This document shows, piece after piece, positions 41,414-51,722 of a DNA stretch of 64,000 nt. The number at the start of each line of letters is the position of its first letter. Positions within the stretch are counted from its first letter, which is position 1. Origin of the DNA: Acidimicrobiaceae bacterium (GTDB taxonomy: Bacteria; Actinomycetota; Acidimicrobiia; Acidimicrobiales; RAAP-2); contig PLHF01000089.1 of assembly GCA_003138855.1 (NCBI GenBank), positions 1-64,000 of the forward strand. Direction: 5' to 3'. The notes under the pieces were generated by a model. That model searched no databases. It was not told the DNA's origin and saw only the letters and a program-made list of their open reading frames with translations. Both the position numbers and the translations under genes were made by a program.

Positions 41414-42988
41414 TCATTGCTTGTAGGTGTAGGACTGGTAGGTGTCCGACGAGGACCGACGGACACGGTTGAGGGCGAGGCCCAGCACCCGACAGTTGGT
41501 CGTCTCCAGCCGATGGATCGTCCGCTCCAGATCACCGCGATCGGTACGCCCCTCGGAGGCGACCACGATGGCTCCCGAGGCTATGTTCCCGAGGATGGCG
41601 GTGTCGGGCACGGCGAGCACGGGGGGAGTGTCGAACAGCACGACATCGGCCAACAGGGGGAGCTGGTCGATGACCGGCTTCATCCCGGGGCTCCCCAACA
41701 GCTCGCTGGGACTGTCGAGGGTGCTCCCGGCCGGCAGCAGCTGGAGTCCCCAGATCCCCGTCTCGACCAACAGCGAGGACACCGAGGGTTCGTCCGGGGA
41801 CGGGATGGCGTCCCGCTTGGCGCGGGAAGGTGCCGGACCTGTCCCCCCGGACGTCCGCCGGCTACCCGCCCTGGCTGCATAGCCACGCACCTCCCGGGGC
41901 GCGGTCGGTCGGGTGTCGGGCTCGGGGGCCTTCCAGGTCGCCTTGATGAGATCGGCGAGGCCCGGCAGCCCGGTGGCCTGGAGCCCGAAGATCTCCTCGA
42001 GCCTCGGCCGCCGGAAGTCCGCGGAGACGACGATGACCTTGCTGCCGCTCATCGCCCATGCCGCGGCGAGGTTGGCGGTGACGAAGGTCTTGCCGTCACC
42101 GGCCTCGGGGCTGGTGACGAGGACGAACGGACACGGGGCGTCGTCGAGGATCACCCGCACACTGGTCCGCAACTCGCGGACCGCCTCTGCCATCTGCGAC
42201 TGGGGCGCCTGCACCATGGCGATGGTGACCTTGCCGGAGCGCACGTCGGGATCCAGTGGGAGCTCGGCGAGGATGGGGGCTTCCGAGGCGTCCTCGAACT
42301 CGGAGTTCCGCCGGACCCGCGTGTCGAAGTGGTCCCGCAGCAGTGCGATCCCGATGCCGACCAACAGCCCGGCGATCAATCCGATGGCGATCAACTTTCC
42401 CTTGCTCAAACCGGTCGGTGACCCCGGGGTGTCCGCGGCCACCTGGATGGACGCATAGGGCTCACCGGCCTGCATGTTGTACTGCTCGGACTGCAGTGTG
42501 CTGTAGGTCTGGGTCAATGCTGCGATCTGGGTGGTGATCAGCGGGTTGGCGGTGGTGCCGGTGCCCTGCTGCTGTTGTAGCACGGCGATCTTGGCGGTCA
42601 GGCCGGCCAGGAGGCTGCTGATCTTGGTGATCTGTACCTGGACAAACGCCTGGATCTGATCGACGAAGGCCTGCGAGTAGGCCGTGGCCACTGCTCGGGC
42701 CTGTTCGGGGCTCGAAGCCGTGGCGGTGATGCTCAACGCCCCGCTGGTCGCGTCCACGGTGCCGGTCACCTCGGAGGCGACGCCTTCCGTATTCGGGTTG
42801 CCGAGGATCTTCGCCGCCCCGAGTTGAACCGCAGTGCTCCCCAGCTCCTGCACCGGGTCGGGCAGGGTGACGGGGGCCGACGTCTGCCCGGTCTGGCTCA
42901 CGCCGCTGATCTGGATGAGCGCAGTGGACTGGTACTTCGGGGTCTCGATCTTCGAGTAGGCGAAGGCGGCGGCACCGGCGACGACCAC
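41414..42988 (-). CDS. Wzz-domain/BY-kinase (CpsD/CapB-like) polysaccharide biosynthesis tyrosine autokinase; N-terminus probably extends to about 43048-43065
   Basis: Wzz-like N-terminal region, Walker A SPEAGDGKTFVTANLA, Walker A' VIVVSADFRRPRL, VVLFDTPPVL, Tyr-containing tail TYQSYTYKQ. Confidence 0.88.
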   Translation of the reverse strand: MVVAGAAAFAYSKIETPKYQSTALIQISGVSQTGQTSAPVTLPDPVQELGSTAVQLGAAKILGNPNTEGVASEVTGTVDATSGALSITATASSPEQARAVATAYSQAFVDQIQAFVQVQITKISSLLAGLTAKIAVLQQQQGTGTTANPLITTQIAALTQTYSTLQSEQYNMQAGEPYASIQVAADTPGSPTGLSKGKLIAIGLIAGLLVGIGIALLRDHFDTRVRRNSEFEDASEAPILAELPLDPDVRSGKVTIAMVQAPQSQMAEAVRELRTSVRVILDDAPCPFVLVTSPEAGDGKTFVTANLAAAWAMSGSKVIVVSADFRRPRLEEIFGLQATGLPGLADLIKATWKAPEPDTRPTAPREVRGYAARAGSRRTSGGTGPAPSRAKRDAIPSPDEPSVSSLLVETGIWGLQLLPAGSTLDSPSELLGSPGMKPVIDQLPLLADVVLFDTPPVLAVPDTAILGNIASGAIVVASEGRTDRGDLERTIHRLETTNCRVLGLALNRVRRSSSDTYQSYTYKQ

Positions 42989-43184
42989 ACAGACCAGGAT
43001 GGTCAGTCGTCTGCGCCAGAGCGCGGAGAGGAGTTGTTGGAACGTCAGCGGATGCTCTCTTTCATCGGTCGTGCCTCACAGCGAGGATACGACGTCGCCA
43101 ACGCACCGAGCGGCAAGGGCGTGCCCACGTGCCCTGGTGGCACCGGACCGCCGGGGGCGGAGCCGAGGGAGAGGCGGCAGGAGG

Positions 43185-44372
43185 TCATCGCTGTGCCCCG
43201 TGGAGGCGCACCTGGGCCACGACCGAGGCCATCGTCTCGGCCCGCTGACGCCACGAGGGGATCTCGGCCTCGCCGGGTGTGCCGGGGAGGCCCTCCGGCC
43301 CGGCACCCGCCAGGGCCGCCGCGGTCGCCTCGACGAAGCGGGAGCGGTCGGCGACGACGACGGGTGGGCCGAGGTGGCGGAATCCGGCCACTGGCGTGGC
43401 GACGGTGGGGCGGGCGGCAGCGAGGCACTCGTAGGCCTTGATCGGATCGAGGCTCTCGGTGAACGGGTTCACCAGGTGGGGGATGATCACCACGTCGGCA
43501 TGCTGGAGGAATCCCGGAACCCGGTCGTAGGGTTGGGAGCCCAGGAGATGGATGTTGGGGACCTGCTCCAACTGTGCGGTCACCTCGGCAGGGAGGAAGT
43601 TCGGTCCGACGAGGGCGACCTGGAGCTCGGGCCTGGCCTCCGCCAGTTCGAGGATGAGCGGTACGTCGATACGCCATTCGTGGACGGTCCCGACATACAC
43701 GGCCACCGGTGCCGGTGGGAGCGATGAGGGCCGGGGCTGGGGGGTCCGGAAGAGTTCGACGTCCACGCCGTTGGGGATCAACTCGACCTTCCGGTCCCGA
43801 CCACGTGTCCGGGCCAGGTCCGGGGAGCAGACCACCACTGCGCGGCTGTGCGTCAACAGGAGCGCCTCGTCGGTCATGAGCCGGTCCCGTTGGCGCGGTG
43901 CAAGCGGAGCGAGCAGCCAGTCGTCGGTGATGTCGTACAGGGTCGGCCATCCGGTCCGGAGGCTGAACTGTGCGTAGGAGGCGTCATTCACCCACAGCAC
44001 GGGCCGGTCGAGACCGAGCCGGGCGACCGCATGGAGGACCTGCCGGCCGAGCGATCGGTCTGCGAACGGGCCGATGAACCGGGGCAGCCACTTCCGAGGC
44101 CGGAGCACGTGGATGCGGGGATGCACCTGTTCGAGCCGCGGTCCCCGGAGTTCCTTGAGGCCTCCCCGCTTCAACTCGTGGGGGATGTCGACTGCGGGGG
44201 CGACGAAGAGCACCCGCAGGCTCGGGTCGAGGCCCACGAACTCGTCGACGAGGATGCGAATCCGCCTGCGGACGGTGCCCCAGGGCTCGAGGGAGCACAC
44301 GACCAGCGACGTGCCGGCGGACGCCGGTGCCGCCGTCATCGTGCTGCTGTCCCCTGGGCTCTGTGCTGCCAT
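43185..44372 (-). CDS. Glycosyltransferase (GT4-like)
   Basis: LYDITDDWLLAPLAPRQRDRL, VELIPNGVDVELFRTP, VAVYVGTVHEWRIDVPLILELA, FTESLDPIKAYECLAAARPTVAT. Confidence 0.82.
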   Translation of the reverse strand: MAAQSPGDSSTMTAAPASAGTSLVVCSLEPWGTVRRRIRILVDEFVGLDPSLRVLFVAPAVDIPHELKRGGLKELRGPRLEQVHPRIHVLRPRKWLPRFIGPFADRSLGRQVLHAVARLGLDRPVLWVNDASYAQFSLRTGWPTLYDITDDWLLAPLAPRQRDRLMTDEALLLTHSRAVVVCSPDLARTRGRDRKVELIPNGVDVELFRTPQPRPSSLPPAPVAVYVGTVHEWRIDVPLILELAEARPELQVALVGPNFLPAEVTAQLEQVPNIHLLGSQPYDRVPGFLQHADVVIIPHLVNPFTESLDPIKAYECLAAARPTVATPVAGFRHLGPPVVVADRSRFVEATAAALAGAGPEGLPGTPGEAEIPSWRQRAETMASVVAQVRLHGAQR

Positions 44373-44495
44373 TTCCGTTCCTCGATCCTTCGTGGGTGAT
44401 CGTCGGTCACCCGTCTGCCGCTCCGGTTCGTTCGTGAGGGCCGAGATCCTAGATACCGTCGTCACCGTACCGGCAGATCTTGAGGTCCGATCCCC

Positions 44496-46016
44496 ATGGG
44501 CGTGATTGAGCGAGAGGTGGAAGCTACGCTTCCTGGGCTGCCTACACCGACCCATCCGAGGCCCGATGAGCCAGAGCGCGACCAGAGCATGAGCGGGATT
44601 CCCACGAACGATTCCGATCGGGTCGGCGGCCGGTGGCGTGCGGCCGGGGACTGGACCCGGATCGGAGCGCACGCGGCAGGGTGGTCAGCTGTCGTGGTCG
44701 TGGCCGCCGCCGTCGGCGCCGCCGTCGTCGGGAACCTGTTTCTCGGACTGGCCCTTGCCGCCCTGGTGCTCGTGCTGGGAGTGTTCGTCGCCGATCCGGT
44801 GCTGCTGGCGGTCATCGTGCTTCCCGGCGCGCTCCTCGTGCAACGGGTCGGCGGGGCGAGCACCAACCTCAGCGTGGCCGACCTGTTGGGCTTCCTCGGT
44901 GGCCTGGTGTGCCTCTTCCTCGTCCGGTGGAGGGACGCGCCGTTCCTCCGGCAGTTCCTCATGGGCATCATCTGGTACCAAGCCGTGCTGATCCTGGTGG
45001 TGGTCGCCCATCCGTACCGGTTCAACATCGTGGAGTGGTTCCACCGCCTCTCCTATCTGGGGGCCAGCGTCCTGGTCGGCTGGGTGATCGCCACCCATGG
45101 CCGCACCCGGCAGGCCTTCCGCCTGTTCCTGTGGGGATCGGCGGTACTGGCCCTCGTGGCCATGGAGCACGCCGCCGCCCTGCACTTCCAACCGGCCCAA
45201 TGGGGCGTGTACCAGAAGAACACCATCGGCTCGATGATGTGGGTGGCCATCGTGGTCGCACAGATCAATCCCCCCTGGGGGGGCATCAGCCGGCACGAGG
45301 CTCGGATCCCGAAATACCTCTGCATCGGGGGTCTGCTCGCATCGCAATCGAGGCAGTCGGTCATCTTGCTGATCCTGGCCATCGGAGCGGCGGTCGTCCT
45401 GAATCCGGAGGTGCGCCGGCGCTCCAAGCTGATCCTGCTCGGAGCGGTCCCGTTGGTGGTCGTTCTGTACTACAGCTTCTCCCTGGCAGCGCGAAACAAT
45501 CCCCGGTTCAACACCGTGTCGATCCGGTTCGATCAGATCGGTGCGGCCATCCACGTGTGGCATCTGAGCCCGATTCTCGGGGAGGGGATGCGCTTCTACA
45601 ACCTGCCGCAGTTCGTGAGCGTCACTGCTCCGCCCAACGTGCTGGTCGACAACCTCGCCTCGACGGGAATCGTCGGTTCCATCGCATTCGTCTTCCTCGT
45701 CTTCGTCACCATGCGGACCATGTTCAGGCTTCCATCCGCATATGGCACCCTGGGTCTCGTCATCCTGATGAGCCACTACGTCGGTGGCCTGTTCGACACG
45801 TTCTGGATCGGTGCCTCGTCGATCGCGCCCTTCGTCATCGCCGGCATCTCGCTGGGCATGGCCGACCTGCACCGGGGGGAACCGCCGGTGCAGGCGGCGC
45901 CCACCGGTCGGCTCCCGGCACGGGAACAGGCCGGGCTGCGGACGCACCGGCCACCGGCCCGGTCGGCCGGATCCGGGCAGTCACCCACGGCCCGGCGAAC
46001 GCTCCCGACCCCTTGA
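44496..46016 (+). CDS. O-antigen ligase/polymerase-like membrane protein
   Basis: Multi-TM; HLSPILGEGMRFYNLP..VLVDNLASTGIVGSIAF typical of Wzy/WaaL-like proteins. Confidence 0.75.
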   Translation: MGVIEREVEATLPGLPTPTHPRPDEPERDQSMSGIPTNDSDRVGGRWRAAGDWTRIGAHAAGWSAVVVVAAAVGAAVVGNLFLGLALAALVLVLGVFVADPVLLAVIVLPGALLVQRVGGASTNLSVADLLGFLGGLVCLFLVRWRDAPFLRQFLMGIIWYQAVLILVVVAHPYRFNIVEWFHRLSYLGASVLVGWVIATHGRTRQAFRLFLWGSAVLALVAMEHAAALHFQPAQWGVYQKNTIGSMMWVAIVVAQINPPWGGISRHEARIPKYLCIGGLLASQSRQSVILLILAIGAAVVLNPEVRRRSKLILLGAVPLVVVLYYSFSLAARNNPRFNTVSIRFDQIGAAIHVWHLSPILGEGMRFYNLPQFVSVTAPPNVLVDNLASTGIVGSIAFVFLVFVTMRTMFRLPSAYGTLGLVILMSHYVGGLFDTFWIGASSIAPFVIAGISLGMADLHRGEPPVQAAPTGRLPAREQAGLRTHRPPARSAGSGQSPTARRTLPTP

Positions 46017-46023
46017 ACCCCCG

Positions 46024-47076
46024 TTGACCCGCAGCCGGCCGCGCATCGTCTACAACGCCCTCCCCCTGAGCCCTCGGGGCGGCGGCGTCAGCACCTACAT
46101 CCGCGGGCTGCTCGCCGCCATGGTGGCAACGGTGGATGCGGACCTCGTGGCCGCCGTGCACCCTGCCGGATCGGCGGAGCTGCCGGCGGGCATCCTCCCG
46201 CTCGTCAAGGGCCAGTCCCAGGGGATGAGGAGGGCACTGACCGGCGCCGTCGGGTTCGGGCCGGCCGATCTGACCCACGGCCTGGATGTCGACCTCCCGC
46301 TGCGGCGCGCCGGCCTGATGGTCTCGACGGTGCACGACATGGCGATCTTCGATGTCCCGTGGGCCTTTCCGAAACACCGGGTCCTCGGCGAGCGGGTGGT
46401 GGTGAGGAACGCGCTCCGCCGGGCCGATGCCATCATCGCCGTGTCGTCGTTCACCGCCGAGCGGGTCAGGGCCCTGGTGGGCCGTGACCCGCTCGTCATC
46501 CACCCTGCACCCGGGACGGAGATGACACCCCCCGCCGACGCCGAGATCGCCCGAGTGCGGTCCCACTACGGGCTGCCGGAACGCTTCGTCCTCCACGTCG
46601 GCAACATCGAACCGCGCAAGGACCTCGGCACGCTGGCCGAGGCCTGCCGCTCGGTGTCCATCCCCCTGGTCCTCACCGGCCACGGCCTGTGGGCCAACCG
46701 TGCCCCGGGAGGGGTGGTGGAGATCGGCCATGTTCCCCTCTCCGACCTTCCCGCACTGTACGGAGCGGCCACCCTGGTCGGTTACGCGTCACGGTACGAG
46801 GGCTTCGGACTGCCTCCGGTGGAGGCCATGGCCTGCGGGGCACCGGTGGTCACCACGGCGGTGCCCGCCGTGGTCGAGGTGGTGGGTGACGGGGCGGAGA
46901 CTTTCGCGGCCGGCGACGTCGACGGCCTGGCCCGGACGCTGCGGGAGCTGATCGGGGACGAGCAACGGCGGGCCGAGCTGGCCGCGCGGGGCAGCGAGAG
47001 GGTGAGTTCCCTCGGCTGGCAGCAGACGGCCGAGGCTACCGCGGGGGTCTATCGGTCGGTGGGCCTCGCCGTGTGA
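46024..47076 (+). CDS. GT4 glycosyltransferase
   Basis: RIVYNALPLSPRGGGVSTYIRGLL..LHVGNIEPRKDLGTL..RYEGFGLPPVEAMACGAPVVT; TTG start inferred. Confidence 0.83.
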   Translation: MTRSRPRIVYNALPLSPRGGGVSTYIRGLLAAMVATVDADLVAAVHPAGSAELPAGILPLVKGQSQGMRRALTGAVGFGPADLTHGLDVDLPLRRAGLMVSTVHDMAIFDVPWAFPKHRVLGERVVVRNALRRADAIIAVSSFTAERVRALVGRDPLVIHPAPGTEMTPPADAEIARVRSHYGLPERFVLHVGNIEPRKDLGTLAEACRSVSIPLVLTGHGLWANRAPGGVVEIGHVPLSDLPALYGAATLVGYASRYEGFGLPPVEAMACGAPVVTTAVPAVVEVVGDGAETFAAGDVDGLARTLRELIGDEQRRAELAARGSERVSSLGWQQTAEATAGVYRSVGLAV

Positions 47077-47213
47077 CCGGAACCCCGCCCGGCAGCTTCG
47101 ACGCTTTCCGGTAGGCATCGGTCGGGCCGGCAGCGTGCCGATGCCGGCCGTCACGCAGCACCCGCTGAGGTCACCGAACTTCAGTTCGAACCTCAATTCG
47201 CCGATGTGAGGCC

Positions 47214-48302
47214 ATGGAGCCTGCGCCGACGGGCAAGTCATCCGTGTCGGCTGTGGCCGAAGCCGGTAGGTCCCCGCTGCCCGTGGACGCGAAGGGGGCC
47301 GAGGGGGAGCTGGACGGCCCGGACGAAGCGGCGCCGTCGGCCTTCCTGGCCGACCTCGACGACCCGGAACTGGTGATCTCCGAGGGCTACATCGGGCCCG
47401 AGCGGCGCGCCACCGGCCTCCGGGCCCGTCTCCTCCGGGCCACCTTCGGCCAGCGCCGTTCACTCCTGCGGCTGGATCTCCTGGTGGTCGCCGCCGTGGT
47501 GCTGGTGGCGGCTGCGCTCCTGGTGGCGGGAGCGACCGGGCACAACGGAGCAGCCGCTGGCCGCAACACTGCGTTGCCGTCGGCCGCGGCCCAGCCCCGA
47601 CCGGTCGGGGCGGCGTCGTCCGCAGCCCGGGACACGCCGACGTCCACCACCCCCGTGACCACCGCACCTGCGGTGACCGATCCCCCGCCGACCACGACCG
47701 TTCCGGCACCGGCTGCGGCGACGGCACCCACCCCGGCGACGGCACCTGCCGCTGCCGCCCCCGCTGCCCCGGTTCCGACGGCTCCCCCTGCGCCTGCCGA
47801 TGCGGCGCAGACTCCGGCGGCGCAGACCCCGGCACAACTCGGGGCCGAAGCGCTGACGCTGGTCCGCTACCCCTGGCAGAGCATCCCGGGCTACTCGATC
47901 CAATTCCTCCCGATCTCCGAGGCGCCGTCCCCCAGCTTCTACGGCAACACCACCTTCACCTGGGGCCAGGCCGGCGGGGTCTCCAGGCTGTACGTGTACC
48001 CGGGAGAGACGGTCCTCCAGCTGGCCGGCATCACTGCCTTCGAGATCGGCCACGAGGTCGACGCCGCCGCGGTCGATCCCCAGGGGGGCGAAGCCCAGAT
48101 CGAGGCCATCTTGAACATCCACCCGGCCAGTTGGGCGCCCAACTGCGACTGCGCCGAGCAGGACTTCCTCTCGGGGTGGTACGCCGCCGCCTTCTCCGAC
48201 CACTGGTCGCCTGGGGTCGGGAACTGGAGCCGCATCGCGCCGGAGCCCACCGGGGCCGTACTCGCCGCCGTCGAGCCCTGGTTGAACCCGACCCTTCCCT
48301 GA
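47214..48302 (+). CDS. Membrane-anchored extracellular protein with Pro/Ala linker and degenerate zincin-like domain
   Basis: TM LLVVAAVVLVAAALLVAG; (TAP)n linker; GYSIQFLPIS...ITAFEIGHEVDAA...NCDCAEQDFLSGWYAAAFSDHW. Confidence 0.65.
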   Translation: MEPAPTGKSSVSAVAEAGRSPLPVDAKGAEGELDGPDEAAPSAFLADLDDPELVISEGYIGPERRATGLRARLLRATFGQRRSLLRLDLLVVAAVVLVAAALLVAGATGHNGAAAGRNTALPSAAAQPRPVGAASSAARDTPTSTTPVTTAPAVTDPPPTTTVPAPAAATAPTPATAPAAAAPAAPVPTAPPAPADAAQTPAAQTPAQLGAEALTLVRYPWQSIPGYSIQFLPISEAPSPSFYGNTTFTWGQAGGVSRLYVYPGETVLQLAGITAFEIGHEVDAAAVDPQGGEAQIEAILNIHPASWAPNCDCAEQDFLSGWYAAAFSDHWSPGVGNWSRIAPEPTGAVLAAVEPWLNPTLP

Positions 48303-48431
48303 TCCGACCTCCGTGTACCGCCCCTTTCTGACCCTGCCAGTGCGTTCCGGGCCACTGCCGCCGGGGCTGTTACCGTCCGTGGCGGTGACCGGTGCCACGG
48401 CGCCGTCCAACCTGCGAATGGATCACGGATC

Positions 48432-49658
48432 ATGACCCGGATTGCCCTCCTGCCCAGCTCGTACCCCCCATCCCTCGGCGGGGTGGAGGAGCTGTCCCGC
48501 CACCTCGCCTTGTCCCTCGTCGATGCCGGGGACCAGGTGGAGGTGTGGACCAGCCTGCCCGACGACGCCGCCCCGGAGACCGCCGAGATCCGGGACGGCC
48601 TGGTGGTGCGCCGCTTGCCCATGCCGCTTCCGGCCACCAACTGGCCGGCGGTCCGCCGAACCGCAATCACCGGTACCCGCACACTGCGCTCGCTGCGGAG
48701 GGCAGTGGCCGCGTTCCGTCCGGAGGTGCTGCATGTGCAGTGTTTCGGGCCCAACGGGGCCTATGCCACCGCGTTGTCCGGTTTGTCGGGACTTCCCTTG
48801 GTCATCACGCTGCAGGGTGAGACGCTCATGGACGACGCCGACATCTTCGAGACGTCCCGGGTATTGCGGTCTGCCCTCCGATTCGGCATGCGGGGCGCGT
48901 CTGTGGTCACCGCGTGCTCGACGTTCACCCTGGCCGACGCCGAGCAGCGCTTCGGGCTCGTCCCCGGGAGGGGAACCGTGATCCCTAACGGTGTCGCCCT
49001 CGACGACGAGCGAGGCCTGGGCGCGGGGACGGCGCCCGTCGGCCTGCTCGGCCGGCCGTACATCCTGGCCCTGGGCCGGGTCGTGGAGAAGAAGGGCTTC
49101 GACCTGTTGTTGGAGGCGTTCGCGGCGATGGACCCGGGCCGCCGCAGCGCGGACCTGGTCGTCGCCGGCGCCGGGCCCGCTCTGGAGTCCCTGCGTGCGT
49201 GCGCCGCCGCGTTAGGGGTCGCTGGCCAGGTGCACTTCCCGGGCCGGCTCTCCCGTGACGAGGTGACCGGGGCGATGGCGGGAGCCACGTTGTTCGTGAT
49301 GCCCAGTCGCCTCGAGCCCTTCGGGATCGTGGTGCTCGAGGCCTGGAAGGCAGGCACCGCCGTCGTGGCCACCGTGCACGGGGGTCCCCCGGAGTTCGTG
49401 CACAGTGGCCGGGACGGCGTTCTGGTCGATCCGTTCGACACCGCGGCGTTCGCGGCCGCACTGGAGCTCCTGCTCGACGATCCGGCTCGCAGGCGGGCGA
49501 TCGCCCTGGCCGGCCACCAACGGGTACGGGAGTTCGGATGGCCCACGATCGCCGAGCGGTACCGGCAGCTCTACGCCGGGGCCACCGGATCCGAAAGGGG
49601 CGGGAGCGAGCCATCAGGTGGCCTCCAACACTCTCATCAGGGCGAACCAGTCTCATGA
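48432..49658 (+). CDS. GT4 glycosyltransferase
   Basis: RIALLPSSYPPSLGGVEELSRHLALSL..LGRVVEKKGFDLLLEAF..LEPFGIVVLEAWKAGTAVVAT. Confidence 0.86.
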   Translation: MTRIALLPSSYPPSLGGVEELSRHLALSLVDAGDQVEVWTSLPDDAAPETAEIRDGLVVRRLPMPLPATNWPAVRRTAITGTRTLRSLRRAVAAFRPEVLHVQCFGPNGAYATALSGLSGLPLVITLQGETLMDDADIFETSRVLRSALRFGMRGASVVTACSTFTLADAEQRFGLVPGRGTVIPNGVALDDERGLGAGTAPVGLLGRPYILALGRVVEKKGFDLLLEAFAAMDPGRRSADLVVAGAGPALESLRACAAALGVAGQVHFPGRLSRDEVTGAMAGATLFVMPSRLEPFGIVVLEAWKAGTAVVATVHGGPPEFVHSGRDGVLVDPFDTAAFAAALELLLDDPARRRAIALAGHQRVREFGWPTIAERYRQLYAGATGSERGGSEPSGGLQHSHQGEPVS

Positions 49659-50090
49659 GTGTGCAATCGCTCGTCGTGAGCGACAGGAGGCCTTCGCAGT
49701 CCGGTGAACCCGGTGGGACGGTGCCTCCTCTCGGGGATGGGCGTCGGGCTGGGCCGCAGCCTCGAAAGGGGGATCGGGCTTCAGGCCACATTGGAACAGG
49801 TCGATGAACAGGTATGGTCCCTGTCGATCTCGACCAGAAGGTTCGCCCAGTTCATCTGTATCGACGTGCCTGGCTACCGGCCCGACGATTCATGGTTCCA
49901 CCTGGCACCGGGGGCGAACCGGTCGGTCGCCCTGCATCGGGACGGCTCGGACACGATGACCCCACGGGGACAGGTCCGGCCCCCCAAATCCGTCGCGGCG
50001 GCCCGCGGCTCGACCTGGCACCCGGGTTCCCGCCGGTCGGCACTCGCGGTTGTGCCAGGCGTTGTTGCTCGCTTACGATGGGGTGCCGCG

Positions 50091-51677
50091 GTGGACGTGG
50101 TCTCGATGGCTGAACCGTCGAGCGTGTCGGACGGACGGCGGAAAACCGGCGCAGGAAAGGGCAGGCCGGCTGGGATGGCAATTCTTGATCCAGAGATACG
50201 GCGGATCGGGCTGGAGCCGCCGGTTCGGGAGGGGCTGCGCCACGCGGACGACCTGGGTGACCACGCCATCGCCGTCGCCCGGGTCCGACGGCACGCGCTC
50301 CGCAGGTTGTTGTCGGCCGACGTGGTCGGGCTGGTGGTGGCCGCCATCGCGGGCCCGCTGCTGGTGTCCGCGGTCTCGAACAACCCGGCGAGCACGGTCA
50401 ATCACAACGGGAGGGTCTACCTCTTCGACCTGGTCGTGATCCCCCTGTTCATCGGTGCCTTCGCCCTCTACGGCCTCTATCGGGGGATCACCCGCCGGAT
50501 CTCTATGAGCGTGTTCTCCGATCTGCGGAACATCGTGCACGCGTTGATGATCAGTGGGTTCCTCTACGCCATCGTCGCCTATCTGCTCAACCGGAGCAGC
50601 AACTACATGGAAGCGCTCTCCGTGGCCAAGATCGTCGCCATGTGCGGCGTCGCCGTCGTCACCGTGCCCCTGGCCCGCGCCGTGGCCTTCGGGTTCTCGG
50701 GCCGCGGTTCGGCCGGATCGGTGCCGGTCATCGTGGTCGGCACCGGAAAGCTGGCCCAGACGGTGGCGAGCCATCTGCGCGCCCACTCGAACGTGCAGTT
50801 CGTCGGCTTCGTGGACGACAACCCGGTGGGGCAGGGCGATGTGCTCGGCGAGTTGGAGGACCTTCCCGAACTGTGCCGCCGGTACGGGGTCGCCCGGGTG
50901 GTGGTGTGCTTCTCCAGGACCCACCCCGAACGGACCACCGAGCTGCTCAAGGGCCTGGCCGGCAAGGTGGGCGTCTCCATCGTCCCGCGCTACTACGAGC
51001 TGATCACCAGCCGTTCCCGTGTCGAGGACCTGTCCGGGCTGCCCATGTTGGACATCGCCCCGGCGTCGCTCAGTTCCGGGTCACGGTTCCTCAAGCGGTC
51101 GTTCGACATCGTGGCCTCCACGTTGATCCTCATGGTCAGCGCCCCCTTCTTGGCCGTCTTCGCCGCGGTGATCAAGGTCACCAGCCCCGGCCCGGTCTTC
51201 TTCCGCCAGGTACGCACCGGGCGGAACGAGAAGCCGTTCTCCATGCTCAAGTTCCGTACCATGTCCCGCGACGCCGAGGCGCGTCGTGACGAGCTCGAGC
51301 ACCTCAACGAGGTAGAAGGGCCGCTGTTCAAGGTGATCAACGACCCGCGGGTCACCCGGTTCGGTCGGTTTCTGCGGCGGACCAGCCTCGACGAGTTCCC
51401 TCAGCTGATCAATGTGTGGAAGGGCGACATGTCACTGGTCGGCCCCCGGCCGTTCGTGGTGTCGGAGGCCATGGAGATCGAAGGCTGGGCCCGCAAGCGC
51501 TTCGAGGCCCGTCCCGGGATGACCGGGCTGTGGCAGGTGTCCGGCCGGAACGAGCTCTCCCACCTCGAGCTGTGCCGCCTCGACTATCTCTACGTCGCTT
51601 CGTGGTCGTTCTGGTGGGACATGCAGATCCTCGGGAAGACGCCGAGCACCATCTTCAAGGGCCGCGGCGCCTCCTGA
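50091..51677 (+). CDS. Polyprenyl-phosphate hexose-1-phosphate transferase (exopolysaccharide initiating sugar transferase)
   Basis: TM-rich N-terminus, Rossmann VIVVGTGKLAQTVASHL, C-terminal KRSFDIVASTLILMVSAPFLAVFAAVIKVTSPGPVFFRQVRTGRNEKPFSMLKFRTM..RRTSLDEFPQLINVWKGDMSLVGPRPF. Confidence 0.92.
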   Translation: MDVVSMAEPSSVSDGRRKTGAGKGRPAGMAILDPEIRRIGLEPPVREGLRHADDLGDHAIAVARVRRHALRRLLSADVVGLVVAAIAGPLLVSAVSNNPASTVNHNGRVYLFDLVVIPLFIGAFALYGLYRGITRRISMSVFSDLRNIVHALMISGFLYAIVAYLLNRSSNYMEALSVAKIVAMCGVAVVTVPLARAVAFGFSGRGSAGSVPVIVVGTGKLAQTVASHLRAHSNVQFVGFVDDNPVGQGDVLGELEDLPELCRRYGVARVVVCFSRTHPERTTELLKGLAGKVGVSIVPRYYELITSRSRVEDLSGLPMLDIAPASLSSGSRFLKRSFDIVASTLILMVSAPFLAVFAAVIKVTSPGPVFFRQVRTGRNEKPFSMLKFRTMSRDAEARRDELEHLNEVEGPLFKVINDPRVTRFGRFLRRTSLDEFPQLINVWKGDMSLVGPRPFVVSEAMEIEGWARKRFEARPGMTGLWQVSGRNELSHLELCRLDYLYVASWSFWWDMQILGKTPSTIFKGRGAS

Positions 51678-51722
51678 CCGATCGGGTGCCCGGTCGGGTC
51701 GGCTGCTCGAGGCGCGATGCAC

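Noticed and set aside
44685-45947. 420-codon minus-strand ORF antisense to the O-antigen ligase-like gene
   Set aside because: Asp/His/Gln-rich translation mirrors a hydrophobic sense protein; classic artefact.
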